A stretch of DNA of 64,000 nucleotides from Croceimicrobium sp963974215 (GCA_963974215.1 CAXBBL010000002.1:310001-374000); one strand, 5' to 3'; counted from the stretch's first letter, positions 1 through 8,780 are shown. Numbers and translations: made by a program. Notes: a model not told the origin generated them from the letters alone.

Positions 1-101
1 TCGGCTTGTTCGTAGGATATTGGTTAACCCTTTTAGGTATCGAATCATTAAGCCCTAAATTAGCCTATAAGCTAATCGGCCACAAAGAAGATGAGGCCTA
101 A
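1..101 (+). CDS. C-terminal fragment of a membrane protein (partial)
   Basis: An open frame enters from the left edge (codons in phase with base 3) and stops at TAA 99-101. The visible 32 residues begin with a hydrophobic stretch (GLFVGYWLTLLGIESL) and end in a short charged tail (GHKEDEA), which fits the last membrane helix and cytosolic tail of an integral membrane protein. A terminator hairpin follows within 25 bases, so this is the real 3' end of a transcript. The family cannot be named from this fragment. Confidence 0.55.
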   Translation, partial: GLFVGYWLTLLGIESLSPKLAYKLIGHKEDEA

Positions 102-124
102 ACCTCCGCACATAAATATTTCAC

Positions 125-154
125 AAAGCTAGCCTTAGGGTTAGCTTTTTTTTT
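125..154 (+). terminator. Rho-independent terminator after the partial membrane gene
   Basis: AAAGCTAGCC (125-134) pairs with GGTTAGCTTT (139-148), with one G-T pair and a 4-base loop, followed by a run of T to 154. It closes the transcript of the partial gene at the left edge. Confidence 0.8.
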
Positions 155-197
155 GGCTGCCTACGCTCTTTCCCTTCAATTTTTGCCATAAACCCTG

Positions 198-743
198 CTG
201 CCCTCCTTGCGTCACCGACATGTTCCTATTAAACGGAAACATCAACCTTAACGAAAACCGATCTGTTACCAGCCGCTTAATCTGTGTCTATCCGCGTTTC
301 AGAAAACCACAAGAGAACCTTTCAAAAAATGAGATCATCCACCCTAACGAAATCAGCTCCGTGACCCTCTGTGCCTCCTCTGCGCACCGTGGCAAAAACA
401 CACATTACGTTTTTAAATTCCGGGGCATCGAGAGCCTCCGCCAACTACCTTTTTGTTTTTTCCGCTGCCTTCCCCACGTCACCGACACGTTCCTATTAAA
501 CGGAAACATCAACCTTAACGAAAACCGATCTGTTACCAGCCGCTTAATCTGTGTCTATCCGCGTTTCAGAAAACCACAAGAGAACCTTTCAAAAAAATGA
601 CATCATCCACCCTAACGAAATCAGCTCCATGACCCTCTGTGCCTCCTCTGCACACTCCATGGCAAAAACACACATTACGCTTTTAAATTCCGGGGCTGCG
701 ACAGCCTGAGTCACCTACTTTTTCGTTTCTTCCTCCGCATTCG
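198..743. repeat. Two tandem copies of a ~267-base non-coding repeat
   Basis: Copy 1 spans about 198-464 and copy 2 about 465-743. The period is exactly 267 for the first ~130 bases (GTCACCGACA at 211 recurs at 478), then 268-270 after small indels. The first halves are almost identical; the last ~50 bases diverge. A third start may begin near 744 (CTGCGTTCC). Recognisable sub-motifs are AATCTGTGTCTATCCGCG and CCCTCTGTGCCTCCTCTG. The open frame through it (220-600) exists only because 267 is divisible by 3, so the same peptide is read twice. The stretch 102-841 holds this repeat, the terminator at 125 and nothing else that I can support. Confidence 0.85.
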
Positions 744-841
744 CTGCGTTCCATTTCCAAGCTCTAACTTCCATGCAAACCAAAAAATAAAACCAAGATT
801 GTTTAAATAAAATTACTTTTACTTCTTAAAATCAAATTAGC

Positions 842-1531
842 GTGAAAAACCTTAAAAATCTTTTAGTCTTTTCCTTCTTTCTCATTTTGTCTCTTTCACT
901 GAAAGCGCAAACTATAAACTTCATGGGCGGCATTAGCTCCACCAGCGCAGCCTCTACAGGCGATAGTATTAATAATAGCGGTTTAAGTGCTGTTTTGGGT
1001 TATCACTTTGGGGCTAGTGTAGATATTAAAATTAACAAATACCTGACTTTTCAGCCCGGCATAACTTATCAAACTAAAGGCAGTAAATACAATTTCAGCG
1101 TGAATCCCACCGGTAACTTTTTCGGTCCGCGTGCCGCCATAAGCACCAACATTAACGCTACCTTCCTCGATATTCCCCTAAATATGATGGCACATTACGA
1201 CTTCAATAAAAACGTATCTGTATTTGCCACTGCCGGCCCTTATATTGGCTACGGACTAAAAGGTAATATTGCCACCCGAATTTCCTTTTTAGGAACAGTT
1301 ATTCCTGTGGATCAAGAAATTGAATGGGGTGATGATTTGGAACGAATCGATTATGGTCTTGGCTTCGGCGGAGGCCTAAAATACCGCAACTTTAGTTTGG
1401 CCGCCACCTACGATTTAGGTCTAGCCAATCTCGTAGTAGACGGTAAAGAAAATAACTCCCTGCAAAACCGTATATTTAGAATTAGCTTAGGCTATTCTTT
1501 AGATCTATCCATCATCAAGAAACTTTTTTGA
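842..1531 (+). CDS. Outer-membrane beta-barrel protein (PorT-like family), paralog 1
   Basis: A 229-residue protein with a signal peptide (lysine-rich start, then a leucine/phenylalanine core, ending KAQ near residue 23) followed by alternating strands rich in G, Y and F that end in the barrel-type LGYSLDLS. It fits the Bacteroidota OMP_b-brl family used for PorT-like barrels. The start is a GTG at 842; no ATG in frame gives a complete signal peptide. It is the first of three tandem paralogs and shares with them the YHFGAS/FHIGAS, FQPGITYQ-type and LDIPLN segments. It is the longest copy and has a different C-terminus (LDLSIIKKLF). The ligand or role is unknown. Confidence 0.75.
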   Translation: MKNLKNLLVFSFFLILSLSLKAQTINFMGGISSTSAASTGDSINNSGLSAVLGYHFGASVDIKINKYLTFQPGITYQTKGSKYNFSVNPTGNFFGPRAAISTNINATFLDIPLNMMAHYDFNKNVSVFATAGPYIGYGLKGNIATRISFLGTVIPVDQEIEWGDDLERIDYGLGFGGGLKYRNFSLAATYDLGLANLVVDGKENNSLQNRIFRISLGYSLDLSIIKKLF

Positions 1532-1585
1532 TTTCACTTATCTCTATAAAGGAGATTTTCAATAAACCAAACCAACTGACAACAA

Positions 1586-2230
1586 ATGAAAAATTCAACC
1601 CTGCTTTTAGCCTTTTTTTTAATTATAGCCTTATCGCCACAACTGAAAGCCCAAGAGTTAAACTTCATAGTTGGTTACAACTCTAGTTCCTTGGCACTGC
1701 AAGGCGATAGTGTTCAGACTGATGGAATTAAAAGTAGACCTGGCTTTCATATTGGCGCTAGTGTAAACATTAAAATTAATGACTATCTAGACTTTCAACC
1801 CGGACTCACTTTTCAAAGTAAAGGCGTTGAATCCGAAGTTAGTTTTTTTGGTATTAGCCAAAAGTCTTCCATAAGTTTATACTACTTAGACATTCCCTTA
1901 AACTTGGTTGGAAAATATGACATTAACAAGCAGTTAAGCGCCTATCTATCTGCTGGACCTTATGTTGGCATTGGACTTAGTGGCGAGGTGGATTTTGAGG
2001 TAAATGCCTTTGGCAATGTAGAAAGTGGTTCTGATCCAGTTGAATGGGGAAATGATTTTCAACGATTAGATTTTGGCCTAGGTCTTGGTGCCGGAGTAAA
2101 CTACCAAAACTTCATCCTTGGCTTTTCTTACGATTTAGGCTTGGCCAATATCCTCGTTGATCCTAATCCAGATGAATCAGTGAAAAACAACGTTTTCCGC
2201 ATTAGCGTAGGATACACAATTAACCTTTGA
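1586..2230 (+). CDS. Outer-membrane beta-barrel protein, paralog 2
   Basis: A 214-residue secreted barrel protein; the signal peptide ends LKAQ near residue 22. It lies 54 bases after paralog 1 and is probably cotranscribed. It is closer to paralog 3 than to paralog 1: same length, same FHIGAS block, the same YLDIPLNLVGKYDINKQLS-like centre and the same VFRISVGYTINL ending. The terminal strand ends in a hydrophobic residue after alternating aromatics, as expected for BAM-dependent insertion. The function is unknown. Tandem copies suggest duplication followed by change mainly in loop residues. Confidence 0.75.
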   Translation: MKNSTLLLAFFLIIALSPQLKAQELNFIVGYNSSSLALQGDSVQTDGIKSRPGFHIGASVNIKINDYLDFQPGLTFQSKGVESEVSFFGISQKSSISLYYLDIPLNLVGKYDINKQLSAYLSAGPYVGIGLSGEVDFEVNAFGNVESGSDPVEWGNDFQRLDFGLGLGAGVNYQNFILGFSYDLGLANILVDPNPDESVKNNVFRISVGYTINL

Positions 2231-2472
2231 TTTTAGCTTTCGGCATCGCTTAGTAGCCTGACTTGAGTAATTTCATAAAAAGATGAAACTATTAGTTTTA
2301 AGTCCTTGAATGAAATCCTGCTGATAGCATTAGTGTCTTAATAATTGTCCGTTTAGGAAATCGCATTTTCCATTTGTACTCATCCCAAAATCCTAGCCAA
2401 AGGAATCAGCGCCACAAATTTCTATAACCTTCGTTCAAGTAGTTTTCAATCAATGCAATTATCAAATAATAC

Positions 2473-3117
2473 ATGAGAAAAATAGACAAAATTTTAGCCT
2501 TTTTCTTAATTACACTCTTTTCCCAGCAGCTGAAAGCGCAAGCAATAAATTTCATCGCAGGATATAGTTCTAGTACTTTCGCTTTAATCGGAGACGACAC
2601 TTCATCAGAAGGCTTGAAAGCTAAACCTGGCTTTCATATTGGCGCTAGTACGAACATTAAAATTGCTAAGAATTTAAATTTCCAACCCGGACTAAGCTTT
2701 CAAAGTAAAGGCACTAAAGAGGACATAAGTAATTTTGGGTTTAGTCAAAAGACTTCAGTTAATTTATACTACCTGGAGATCCCACTAAACCTCGTGGGGA
2801 ATTTTGAGATTAATAAGAAGCTCAGTGTTTATGTATCTGCTGGACCCTATATCGGCTTTGGCCTTTCTGGTAATTCAGAGTCAGTGATAAACGTTTTAGG
2901 TGTTGTTGAATCCACCGATGAAAAGATTGTGTGGGGAACGAATTTTGAACGTTTAGATTTTGGTCTAGGCCTTGGCACAGGTTTAAAGTACCAAAACTAC
3001 CTTATTGGCCTATCCTACGATTATGGTTTTGCCAATATTGCGGCTGATCCTCCCGCTGGGAATTATGCTAGAAATACGGTATTTCGTCTTAGCATTGGAT
3101 ACACCATAAACCTTTAA
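2473..3117 (+). CDS. Outer-membrane beta-barrel protein, paralog 3
   Basis: A 214-residue barrel protein with a signal peptide (MRKIDKILAFFLITLFSQQLKAQ). It is nearly collinear with paralog 2 (FHIGAS, FQPGLSFQSKGT, SAGPYIGFGLSG, LDFGLGLGTG, RLSIGYTINL). A 242-base gap from paralog 2 suggests it may have its own promoter. A terminator hairpin lies at 3162. The differences among the three copies cluster between the conserved strands, in the expected surface or periplasmic loops. No specific function can be assigned. Confidence 0.75.
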   Translation: MRKIDKILAFFLITLFSQQLKAQAINFIAGYSSSTFALIGDDTSSEGLKAKPGFHIGASTNIKIAKNLNFQPGLSFQSKGTKEDISNFGFSQKTSVNLYYLEIPLNLVGNFEINKKLSVYVSAGPYIGFGLSGNSESVINVLGVVESTDEKIVWGTNFERLDFGLGLGTGLKYQNYLIGLSYDYGFANIAADPPAGNYARNTVFRLSIGYTINL

Positions 3118-3161
3118 ATCTCAGTTAGACACTGGTTTTTTGGTTTTGCTTTAAAATTCCC

Positions 3162-3187
3162 AAAGCCTCCTTGTGGGGCTTTTCTTT
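3162..3187 (+). terminator. Terminator after the barrel cluster
   Basis: AAAGCCTCC, loop TTGT, then GGGGCTTTT followed by CTTTT. It lies 45 bases after the stop of barrel paralog 3, with one mismatch or bulge in the stem. Confidence 0.6.
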
Positions 3188-3265
3188 TGCCCGCTAGACT
3201 TCGCGCCAAGGTTTTCACTTCTTTTTTTGAAATCTAAAATTTGAATCAAACTCAGGTTTTAAACT

Positions 3266-4717
3266 ATTTTAGCACCATACGAATTAAATTCACGCCCTAT
3301 CAATCTCACACGTAAAATTGGCTTTTTCGCCGGACCACTTAGCTTTTTAGCTTTAGCAATCAGTCAACCATTCGATGCTAGTCTCGTTAACAATGTTCTT
3401 GCTGTTGCCGCTTGGATGCTTATTTGGTGGATACTTGAAGTCTTTCCCATCTTTATAACTGCCCTACTGCCCATGGTCTTTTTCCCGGCTTTGGGCATTC
3501 TCTCTGTACAAGAGACCTTTATGCCTTATGCCAGCCCCATTGTATTTCTATTCTTGGGTGGTTTTATCATTGCTCTTGCCATGGAAGAAAGACGCCTGCA
3601 CGAACGTATTTCGTATGGACTGATCCGCTTAACCGGCACCAAACCAAGGCAAATTATTTTGGGCTTTATGATTGCCACGGCCCTAGTTGCCATGTGGATT
3701 TCAAATACCGCCACTGCGGTAATGCTCCTGCCGATAGCGCTTTCCGTTAGCCGACTTTTAGCCGAACAAACGAACGATCAAGTATTATTGGGCCGCTTCC
3801 GCTTACTTCTTATGCTTGGTATCGCATACGCCGCCAATATTGGGGGCACCATGACGCTTATTGGCACCCCGCCTAACTTGGTTTTTGCAGGTTATTACTT
3901 TGAAACCTTCGGAACGGATTTTCCTTTTAGTCGTTGGTTTATTTTCGGCTTGCCCACTGGTGCAATTTTACTTTTCCTGACCTATCAAATTCTTACCAAA
4001 ATTATATACCCCATAAAAGGCAATGAGATAGATGGCGTTAAAGAACTGATACAGAAAAAGTGGCTCGAAATGGGTAAAATGACGCGTCCCGAAATTTCGG
4101 TCTTGGCTGTTTTCACATTAACCGTGGGCCTCTGGGTCTTCGCCCAACCCATTAACGATTTAATTGGGCAGCGGGTATTCAATAATACCAATATCGCCAT
4201 GCTAGGCGGCATCCTCATGTTTATTACGCCCGTAAGCTGGAAGAACAGTGAATTCATTCTCGAATGGAAAAGCACCGTAAAACTCCCTTGGGGTATTCTC
4301 CTTCTTTTTGGTGGGGGATTAACTTTAGCCAAAGGATTAGAAACGGCCGGTATAATTCAGACGATAGGCGACTATATCGCCAACAACCTGACTCTTAGTC
4401 CTATTCTTTTAGTGATTATTCTCACGGCCTTTGCCCTCTTTGCTACCGAATTAATGTCGAATGTAGCCTTGGTTACCGTTTTACTCCCCGTGGTTATTGG
4501 CATCGGCGAAAGCACTGGCGTAGATCCGCTTTTACTCGCTATTCCCGTTACACTTGCCGCCAGCTGCGCCTTTATGATGCCTATAAGCACGCCACCCAAT
4601 GCGGTGGTTTACTCCAGTGGCTATGTCTCTGTAAAACAAATGATGCGCGCTGGCTTTTGGCTCAACCTTATTTCCATTGCTGTTATTGTGGGGGTGGTAA
4701 TGGTAGTATTAGGCTAG
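3266..4717 (+). CDS. DASS/SLC13-family sodium:anion symporter, start uncertain
   Basis: An inner-membrane carrier of the divalent anion:Na+ symporter family. Diagnostic signatures are SNTATAVMLLP and GTPPNLVFAG in the first half and SNVALVTVLLP with STPPNAVVYSSG in the second. These are the paired Na+/substrate motifs of the inverted-repeat fold. The first ATG (3416) would remove the first family segment. The frame stays open upstream to 3263 and reads RKIGFFAGPLSFLALAI, then AAWMLIWW, which is a typical DASS beginning. No ATG, GTG or TTG exists between 3263 and 3416, so the start may be ATT (3266 or 3317) or ATC (3299), or there may be an error in the sequence. The minimum safe CDS is 3416-4717 (433 aa). 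Substrate unknown; dicarboxylate or sulfate are the family options. Confidence 0.8.
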   Translation: MLAPYELNSRPINLTRKIGFFAGPLSFLALAISQPFDASLVNNVLAVAAWMLIWWILEVFPIFITALLPMVFFPALGILSVQETFMPYASPIVFLFLGGFIIALAMEERRLHERISYGLIRLTGTKPRQIILGFMIATALVAMWISNTATAVMLLPIALSVSRLLAEQTNDQVLLGRFRLLLMLGIAYAANIGGTMTLIGTPPNLVFAGYYFETFGTDFPFSRWFIFGLPTGAILLFLTYQILTKIIYPIKGNEIDGVKELIQKKWLEMGKMTRPEISVLAVFTLTVGLWVFAQPINDLIGQRVFNNTNIAMLGGILMFITPVSWKNSEFILEWKSTVKLPWGILLLFGGGLTLAKGLETAGIIQTIGDYIANNLTLSPILLVIILTAFALFATELMSNVALVTVLLPVVIGIGESTGVDPLLLAIPVTLAASCAFMMPISTPPNAVVYSSGYVSVKQMMRAGFWLNLISIAVIVGVVMVVLG

Positions 4718-4784
4718 ATGAAAAATAGTAGTACCAACGATATTCAACTGCTCCCACTAATTTAACCATTTTCACTTCTTTCAT

Positions 4785-5702
4785 ATGTTTAAAAAGCTCA
4801 GCGACTATATCCTTCTGAAACTAGGAATTTTGGAATTGCGTCACAGCCTAGAGCTGACGGAAAAAAAACTAAATGATAGATTTGATTTCTTGGGGGCTTA
4901 TATGAACCTAGTCCAAGCCGAAGATATTGCCATTGATCCCTCTATTGCCGCCAAGGTTCAAAAAGACTTACAAACAGAGTTTGGGCTGGAAGAAATTAAT
5001 ATGGCCACTCATAAAAATGACGTAATGTTTGCCATGCATATTTTTGAGCACTGCTACCATCCCGAAAAAGCTGTTTATTCTCACTTTAAAATTGGCGCTC
5101 GTACCGCTTCCAGGCTAAAAAAAATTTGCGACCAAGAAGGCTTTTCACCGCAAAAAATCCTGGACTTTGGCAGTGGCTATGGCCGAGTATCGCGTTTCTT
5201 GCCCAGCTACTTTCCCACAACAGAAATCTTAATTTCTGAGGTAAAAGAACAGGCCCTTGATTTTCAAAAACGTCACTTTGGTTTTACCGGTAGTCACCAC
5301 GGCCAAGATTCCGAAAGTCTTAACGCAGCTGGTATTGATCTCATTTTCGCACTTTCTGTATTTACGCACTTACCCAAGGAAGCCTTCAAGGACTGGCTCC
5401 AAAAGTTAATTAATATTCTTAATCCAGGCGGTGCATTAATCTTCACCTTTAATAATGGCGAGGACCCTAAGTACCAAGATTGGTTTGGCCAGGAAGAGTT
5501 TGTTTATCAACTGGCTTCGGAAGACAGTAAATTTTCCTTTATCAACGATAGTTTAAAGGATACTCAGATATACGGAAATACTTTTATCAGTCGGCATTTT
5601 TTGGAAAAGCTTTTAGCAAAGAAGGGGCTTAGCCATAAATTTCTAGCTTATGAGCTTAGCCCTGCACAAGAAGCAATACTCATTCGAAAAGAAGATTTAT
5701 AA
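4785..5702 (+). CDS. Class I SAM-dependent methyltransferase
   Basis: A 305-residue soluble protein. The SAM-binding motif I is ILDFGSGYGRVSRFL (about residues 125-139), preceded by a 100-residue helical N-terminal part with a predicted amphipathic stretch (LELTEKKLNDRFDFLGAYM). The post-motif region includes LIFALSVFTHLP, and LNPGGALIFTF is the usual strand before the C-terminal beta hairpin. The acceptor is unknown; similar domains occur in sugar- or lipid-modifying enzymes. It follows the DASS gene by 67 bases on the same strand, with no obvious link to it. Confidence 0.8.
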   Translation: MFKKLSDYILLKLGILELRHSLELTEKKLNDRFDFLGAYMNLVQAEDIAIDPSIAAKVQKDLQTEFGLEEINMATHKNDVMFAMHIFEHCYHPEKAVYSHFKIGARTASRLKKICDQEGFSPQKILDFGSGYGRVSRFLPSYFPTTEILISEVKEQALDFQKRHFGFTGSHHGQDSESLNAAGIDLIFALSVFTHLPKEAFKDWLQKLINILNPGGALIFTFNNGEDPKYQDWFGQEEFVYQLASEDSKFSFINDSLKDTQIYGNTFISRHFLEKLLAKKGLSHKFLAYELSPAQEAILIRKEDL

Positions 5703-5726
5703 TCTAACTTTTTAAGCTTTAATTTA

Positions 5727-6149
5727 TTAGCGTAAGCTATGCAAGCGAATCGCTTTTTCTAAACGCTTTTTTGATCGATAGCTTTGCCATATTCCAAGGC
5801 CCAGACTTAATGCTGACCCTAGGGCTAAGCGAGGATCTAAAGACAGAGCTAAACTACGCTCTATGCTCGTTTCCTTTGGCAAGCTATTTAGGCTCTGGTA
5901 GTTAATTATGCTCCCCACCATCATAGCACCACTTAAGCCGTAAAAAGCATAACTACAATTGCGGTAAAACCTAGAATTCCTAGCTAGTTGATAAGCCTCA
6001 CTATTTTGAGGCTCTATTTGCAAAATGTACTGCCGAATCTCAGCTTTGCTCTTATATTTTACTGCGCTGTCTGTTGAAGCTTGAGTAAACTGAGCACAAG
6101 CATAGATAGAGCTAAATGTTAGAGCTAAGAAGCAAATAAATCTAGTCAT
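5727..6149 (-). CDS. Secreted or membrane protein of unknown function (140 aa)
   Basis: The start at 6149 gives MTRFICFLALTFSSIYACAQ, a clean signal peptide; the longer frame from 6191 would add 14 residues in front of it. The mature part has a charged segment (KYKSKAEIRQYILQ), two hydrophobic segments (YAFYGLSGAMMVGSIINY and LALGSALSLGLGIW) and a basic tail (SYRSKKRLEKAIRLHSLR). This looks like a small protein with two membrane passes after export. I recognise no family. It is convergent with the methyltransferase gene, 24 bases apart. Confidence 0.55.
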   Translation of the reverse strand: MTRFICFLALTFSSIYACAQFTQASTDSAVKYKSKAEIRQYILQIEPQNSEAYQLARNSRFYRNCSYAFYGLSGAMMVGSIINYQSLNSLPKETSIERSLALSLDPRLALGSALSLGLGIWQSYRSKKRLEKAIRLHSLR

Positions 6150-6385
6150 TGGTGTGTGTTTTAATGGCCCTAATCTATTTAAAGGCTTCATTGAATCAAA
6201 GTAAACAAAGGTCGCTCAGCTAAAAGCCAGGCTGATTTCGTATATTTAATTACTTATCTTTAAAGGGCAGCAATATAGCTAGCCAAATTAAAAGAGTTCT
6301 CTCGCTAGTCACTTTTCAAATTCAATCGCTAATGATATAAATATCACTAAATCTAATGACCACCGAAGTATCGGCTAAATGCTCC

Positions 6386-6393
6386 TAAATTTG
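6386..6393 (+). promoter_or_regulatory. Candidate -7 box TAAATTTG for katG
   Basis: An exact match to the Bacteroidota -7 consensus TAnnTTTG, 38 bases before the katG ATG. I see no clear TTG -33 element. An inverted repeat TGATAT-aa-ATATCA (6333-6346), about 40 bases upstream, could be an operator. The 6150-6431 gap otherwise shows nothing. Confidence 0.4.
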
Positions 6394-6431
6394 AAATATT
6401 CAAAACTCTACTAAACGCTAATTTTAAAGCT

Positions 6432-8717
6432 ATGAAACAAATACTAGTATTTGCGGGCATATTGTTTGCCTTCGCAGCCTGCAAATCAGAACAAAAAGAA
6501 ATGCAAGAAAATCAATTACAAAGCAGTGGTGAGTGCCCAATGGGTTTCAGCTCTGGTCAATCAGCTGGCACCACCCTTAAAGGCGAAGGTCCAACCAACA
6601 AAGACTGGTGGCCTAATCAGCTTGACTTAAGTGTCTTACGTCAGCATTCCGAATTATCTAACCCCATGGGTGAAGATTTCGATTATGCCGAAGCTTTTAA
6701 TAGTCTTGATTACGAAGCAGTGAAAGCAGACATCCGCGCGGTAATGACCGACTCACAAGAGTGGTGGCCGGCAGATTACGGCAATTATGGCCCTTTATTT
6801 ATCCGCATGGCTTGGCATAGCGCGGGAACTTACCGTACAGGCGATGGCAGAGGTGGATCAGGTGAAGGTCAACAACGTTTTGCCCCCCTGAATAGCTGGC
6901 CAGACAATGGCAACCTAGATAAAGCCAGGCGTCTTATTTGGCCTATCAAACAAAAATATGGCAGCAAGCTTTCTTGGGCCGATTTAATGATCCTTACTGG
7001 TAATGTAGCCTTAGAATCTATGGGCTTTGAAACTATAGGTTTTGGTGGTGGCCGTGCCGATGTATGGGAACCAGCGAGCAACGTTTACTGGGGTGCTGAA
7101 GCAGAAATGTTGGCCAACAAAAAACGCTATAATGAAGAAGGCGAATTAGAAGATCCTTTAGCAGCGGTGCAAATGGGCTTAATTTACGTTAACCCAGAAG
7201 GCCCAAATGGTAATCCTGATCCAAAACTAGCCGCCCGCGATATTCGCGAAACTTTTGGTCGCATGGGAATGAATGATGAGGAAACTGTCGCACTTATTGC
7301 TGGTGGTCATACCTTAGGTAAAACCCATGGTGCCGGCGACGCTTCCTTAGTAGGTGCAGAGCCCGAGGCAGCGGCGATTGAAGAGCAAGGTCTAGGCTGG
7401 AAAAGCAGCTACAAATCGGGTAAAGGTCCCGATGCCATTACCTCTGGTTTAGAAGTAATTTGGACACCTACTCCTACGCAATGGAGTCAAGCCTATTTTG
7501 CCACCTTATTTGCCTACGAATGGGAATTAACTAAAAGTCCAGCCGGTGCTCATCAATGGGTAGCGAAAGACGCTGGTGAAATTTTCCCTGATGCCTTCGA
7601 TGAAAATAAGAAGCATAAACCTACCATGTTAACCACCGATCTTTCTTTGCGTTTTGATCCGGCTTACGAGAAAATTTCTCGCCGTTTTTTAGATAACCCT
7701 AAAGAATTTAACGCCGCCTTTGCTCGCGCTTGGTTTAAGTTAACCCACCGCGACATGGGACCCAAAGCCCTTTATTTAGGACCAGAAGTTCCAGAAGAAG
7801 ATTTCATTTGGCAAGACCCTATACCAGCGGCTGATTATGCACAGATTGATCAAAAAGATATTAAAGCACTTAAAGCTTCCATTCTTAGTTCAGGACTAAG
7901 TATTCAAGAATTAGCCTCTACCGCATGGGCTTCTGCCTCCACTTTCCGTGGATCTGATAAAAAAGGTGGTGCCAATGGAGCACGCATTCGCCTTGAGCCA
8001 CAAAGGAACTGGGAAGTAAATAATCCCACGCAATTAAACAAGGTTTTAAGTGCTCTAGAAAAAATTCAATCGGATTTCAATGCTAACTCTAGCTCTAAAA
8101 AAGTTTCACTGGCCGATCTCATTGTTTTAGGCGGTAATACGGCGGTTGAACAAGCGGCCAAAAATGGTGGCTTTACCATTAGCGTTCCTTTCACTCCTGG
8201 TAGAACGGACGCTAGTCAAGAACAGACGGACATAGAATCCATGGCGGTTTTAGAGCCGATTGCTGATGGCTTTAGAAACTATCTAAAAACCCAGTACTCT
8301 ATACCTACTGAGGCACTTTTAGTAGATAAAGCCCAATTGCTAACCCTCAATACACCCGAGATGACCGTTTTAGTTGGAGGTATGCGTAGCATGGATCTTA
8401 ACTACGATAATTCGAAACATGGTGTTTTCACTGATAAGCCTGGTACTTTAAGCAACGACTTCTTTGTTAACCTGATGACTATGAGCAATGAGTGGTCCGC
8501 TATTTCAGATACCAAAGAAGTGTTTGAAGCAAAAGACCGTAAAACTGGCGAAGTAAAATGGACCGCTACTCGCGCCGATCTAATTTTCGGCTCCAACTCA
8601 GAGCTACGTGCTTTGGCCGAAGTATACGCCAGTGACGATGCAAAAGAGAAATTTGTAAACGACTTTGTAGCCGCATGGAGCAAAGTAATGAGCCTTGATC
8701 GTTTTGACTTGAAATAG
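6432..8717 (+). CDS. katG: Catalase-peroxidase with a lipoprotein signal
   Basis: Bifunctional heme catalase-peroxidase, 761 residues with two peroxidase-like halves. The N-terminal half carries the active site: distal Arg125, Trp128 and His129 in RMAWHSAGTYR, proximal His293 in AGGHTLGKTHGA, and the expected Trp128-Tyr252-Met278 adduct partners (Tyr in LIYVNPEGP, Met in GRMGMN). The C-terminal half is the heme-free structural repeat. The first 17 residues (MKQILVFAGILFAFAAC) form a lipoprotein signal with Cys17 as the acylation site, unlike the usual cytosolic KatG. Export to the periplasm or outer membrane is inferred. It is monocistronic: its own -7 box lies upstream and a strong terminator downstream. 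Confidence 0.95.
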   Translation: MKQILVFAGILFAFAACKSEQKEMQENQLQSSGECPMGFSSGQSAGTTLKGEGPTNKDWWPNQLDLSVLRQHSELSNPMGEDFDYAEAFNSLDYEAVKADIRAVMTDSQEWWPADYGNYGPLFIRMAWHSAGTYRTGDGRGGSGEGQQRFAPLNSWPDNGNLDKARRLIWPIKQKYGSKLSWADLMILTGNVALESMGFETIGFGGGRADVWEPASNVYWGAEAEMLANKKRYNEEGELEDPLAAVQMGLIYVNPEGPNGNPDPKLAARDIRETFGRMGMNDEETVALIAGGHTLGKTHGAGDASLVGAEPEAAAIEEQGLGWKSSYKSGKGPDAITSGLEVIWTPTPTQWSQAYFATLFAYEWELTKSPAGAHQWVAKDAGEIFPDAFDENKKHKPTMLTTDLSLRFDPAYEKISRRFLDNPKEFNAAFARAWFKLTHRDMGPKALYLGPEVPEEDFIWQDPIPAADYAQIDQKDIKALKASILSSGLSIQELASTAWASASTFRGSDKKGGANGARIRLEPQRNWEVNNPTQLNKVLSALEKIQSDFNANSSSKKVSLADLIVLGGNTAVEQAAKNGGFTISVPFTPGRTDASQEQTDIESMAVLEPIADGFRNYLKTQYSIPTEALLVDKAQLLTLNTPEMTVLVGGMRSMDLNYDNSKHGVFTDKPGTLSNDFFVNLMTMSNEWSAISDTKEVFEAKDRKTGEVKWTATRADLIFGSNSELRALAEVYASDDAKEKFVNDFVAAWSKVMSLDRFDLK

Positions 8718-8749
8718 GAGTTACAAACTAATTTGAACATCAAATTACT

Positions 8750-8780
8750 AAGGCCCTTTGGAAATCCTAAGGGCCTTTTT
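8750..8780 (+). terminator. Terminator of katG
   Basis: AAGGCCCT (8750-8757) pairs with AGGGCCTT (8770-8777), with a 12-base loop and a T run. It lies 33 bases past the katG stop. Confidence 0.85.

Noticed and set aside
220..600. 126-residue open frame
   Set aside because: It runs across the two tandem 267-base repeat copies and reads the same peptide twice; no signal peptide or family. It is open because the period is a multiple of 3.
2406..2600. 64-residue minus-strand frame
   Set aside because: Overlaps barrel paralog 3, with no promoter or family.
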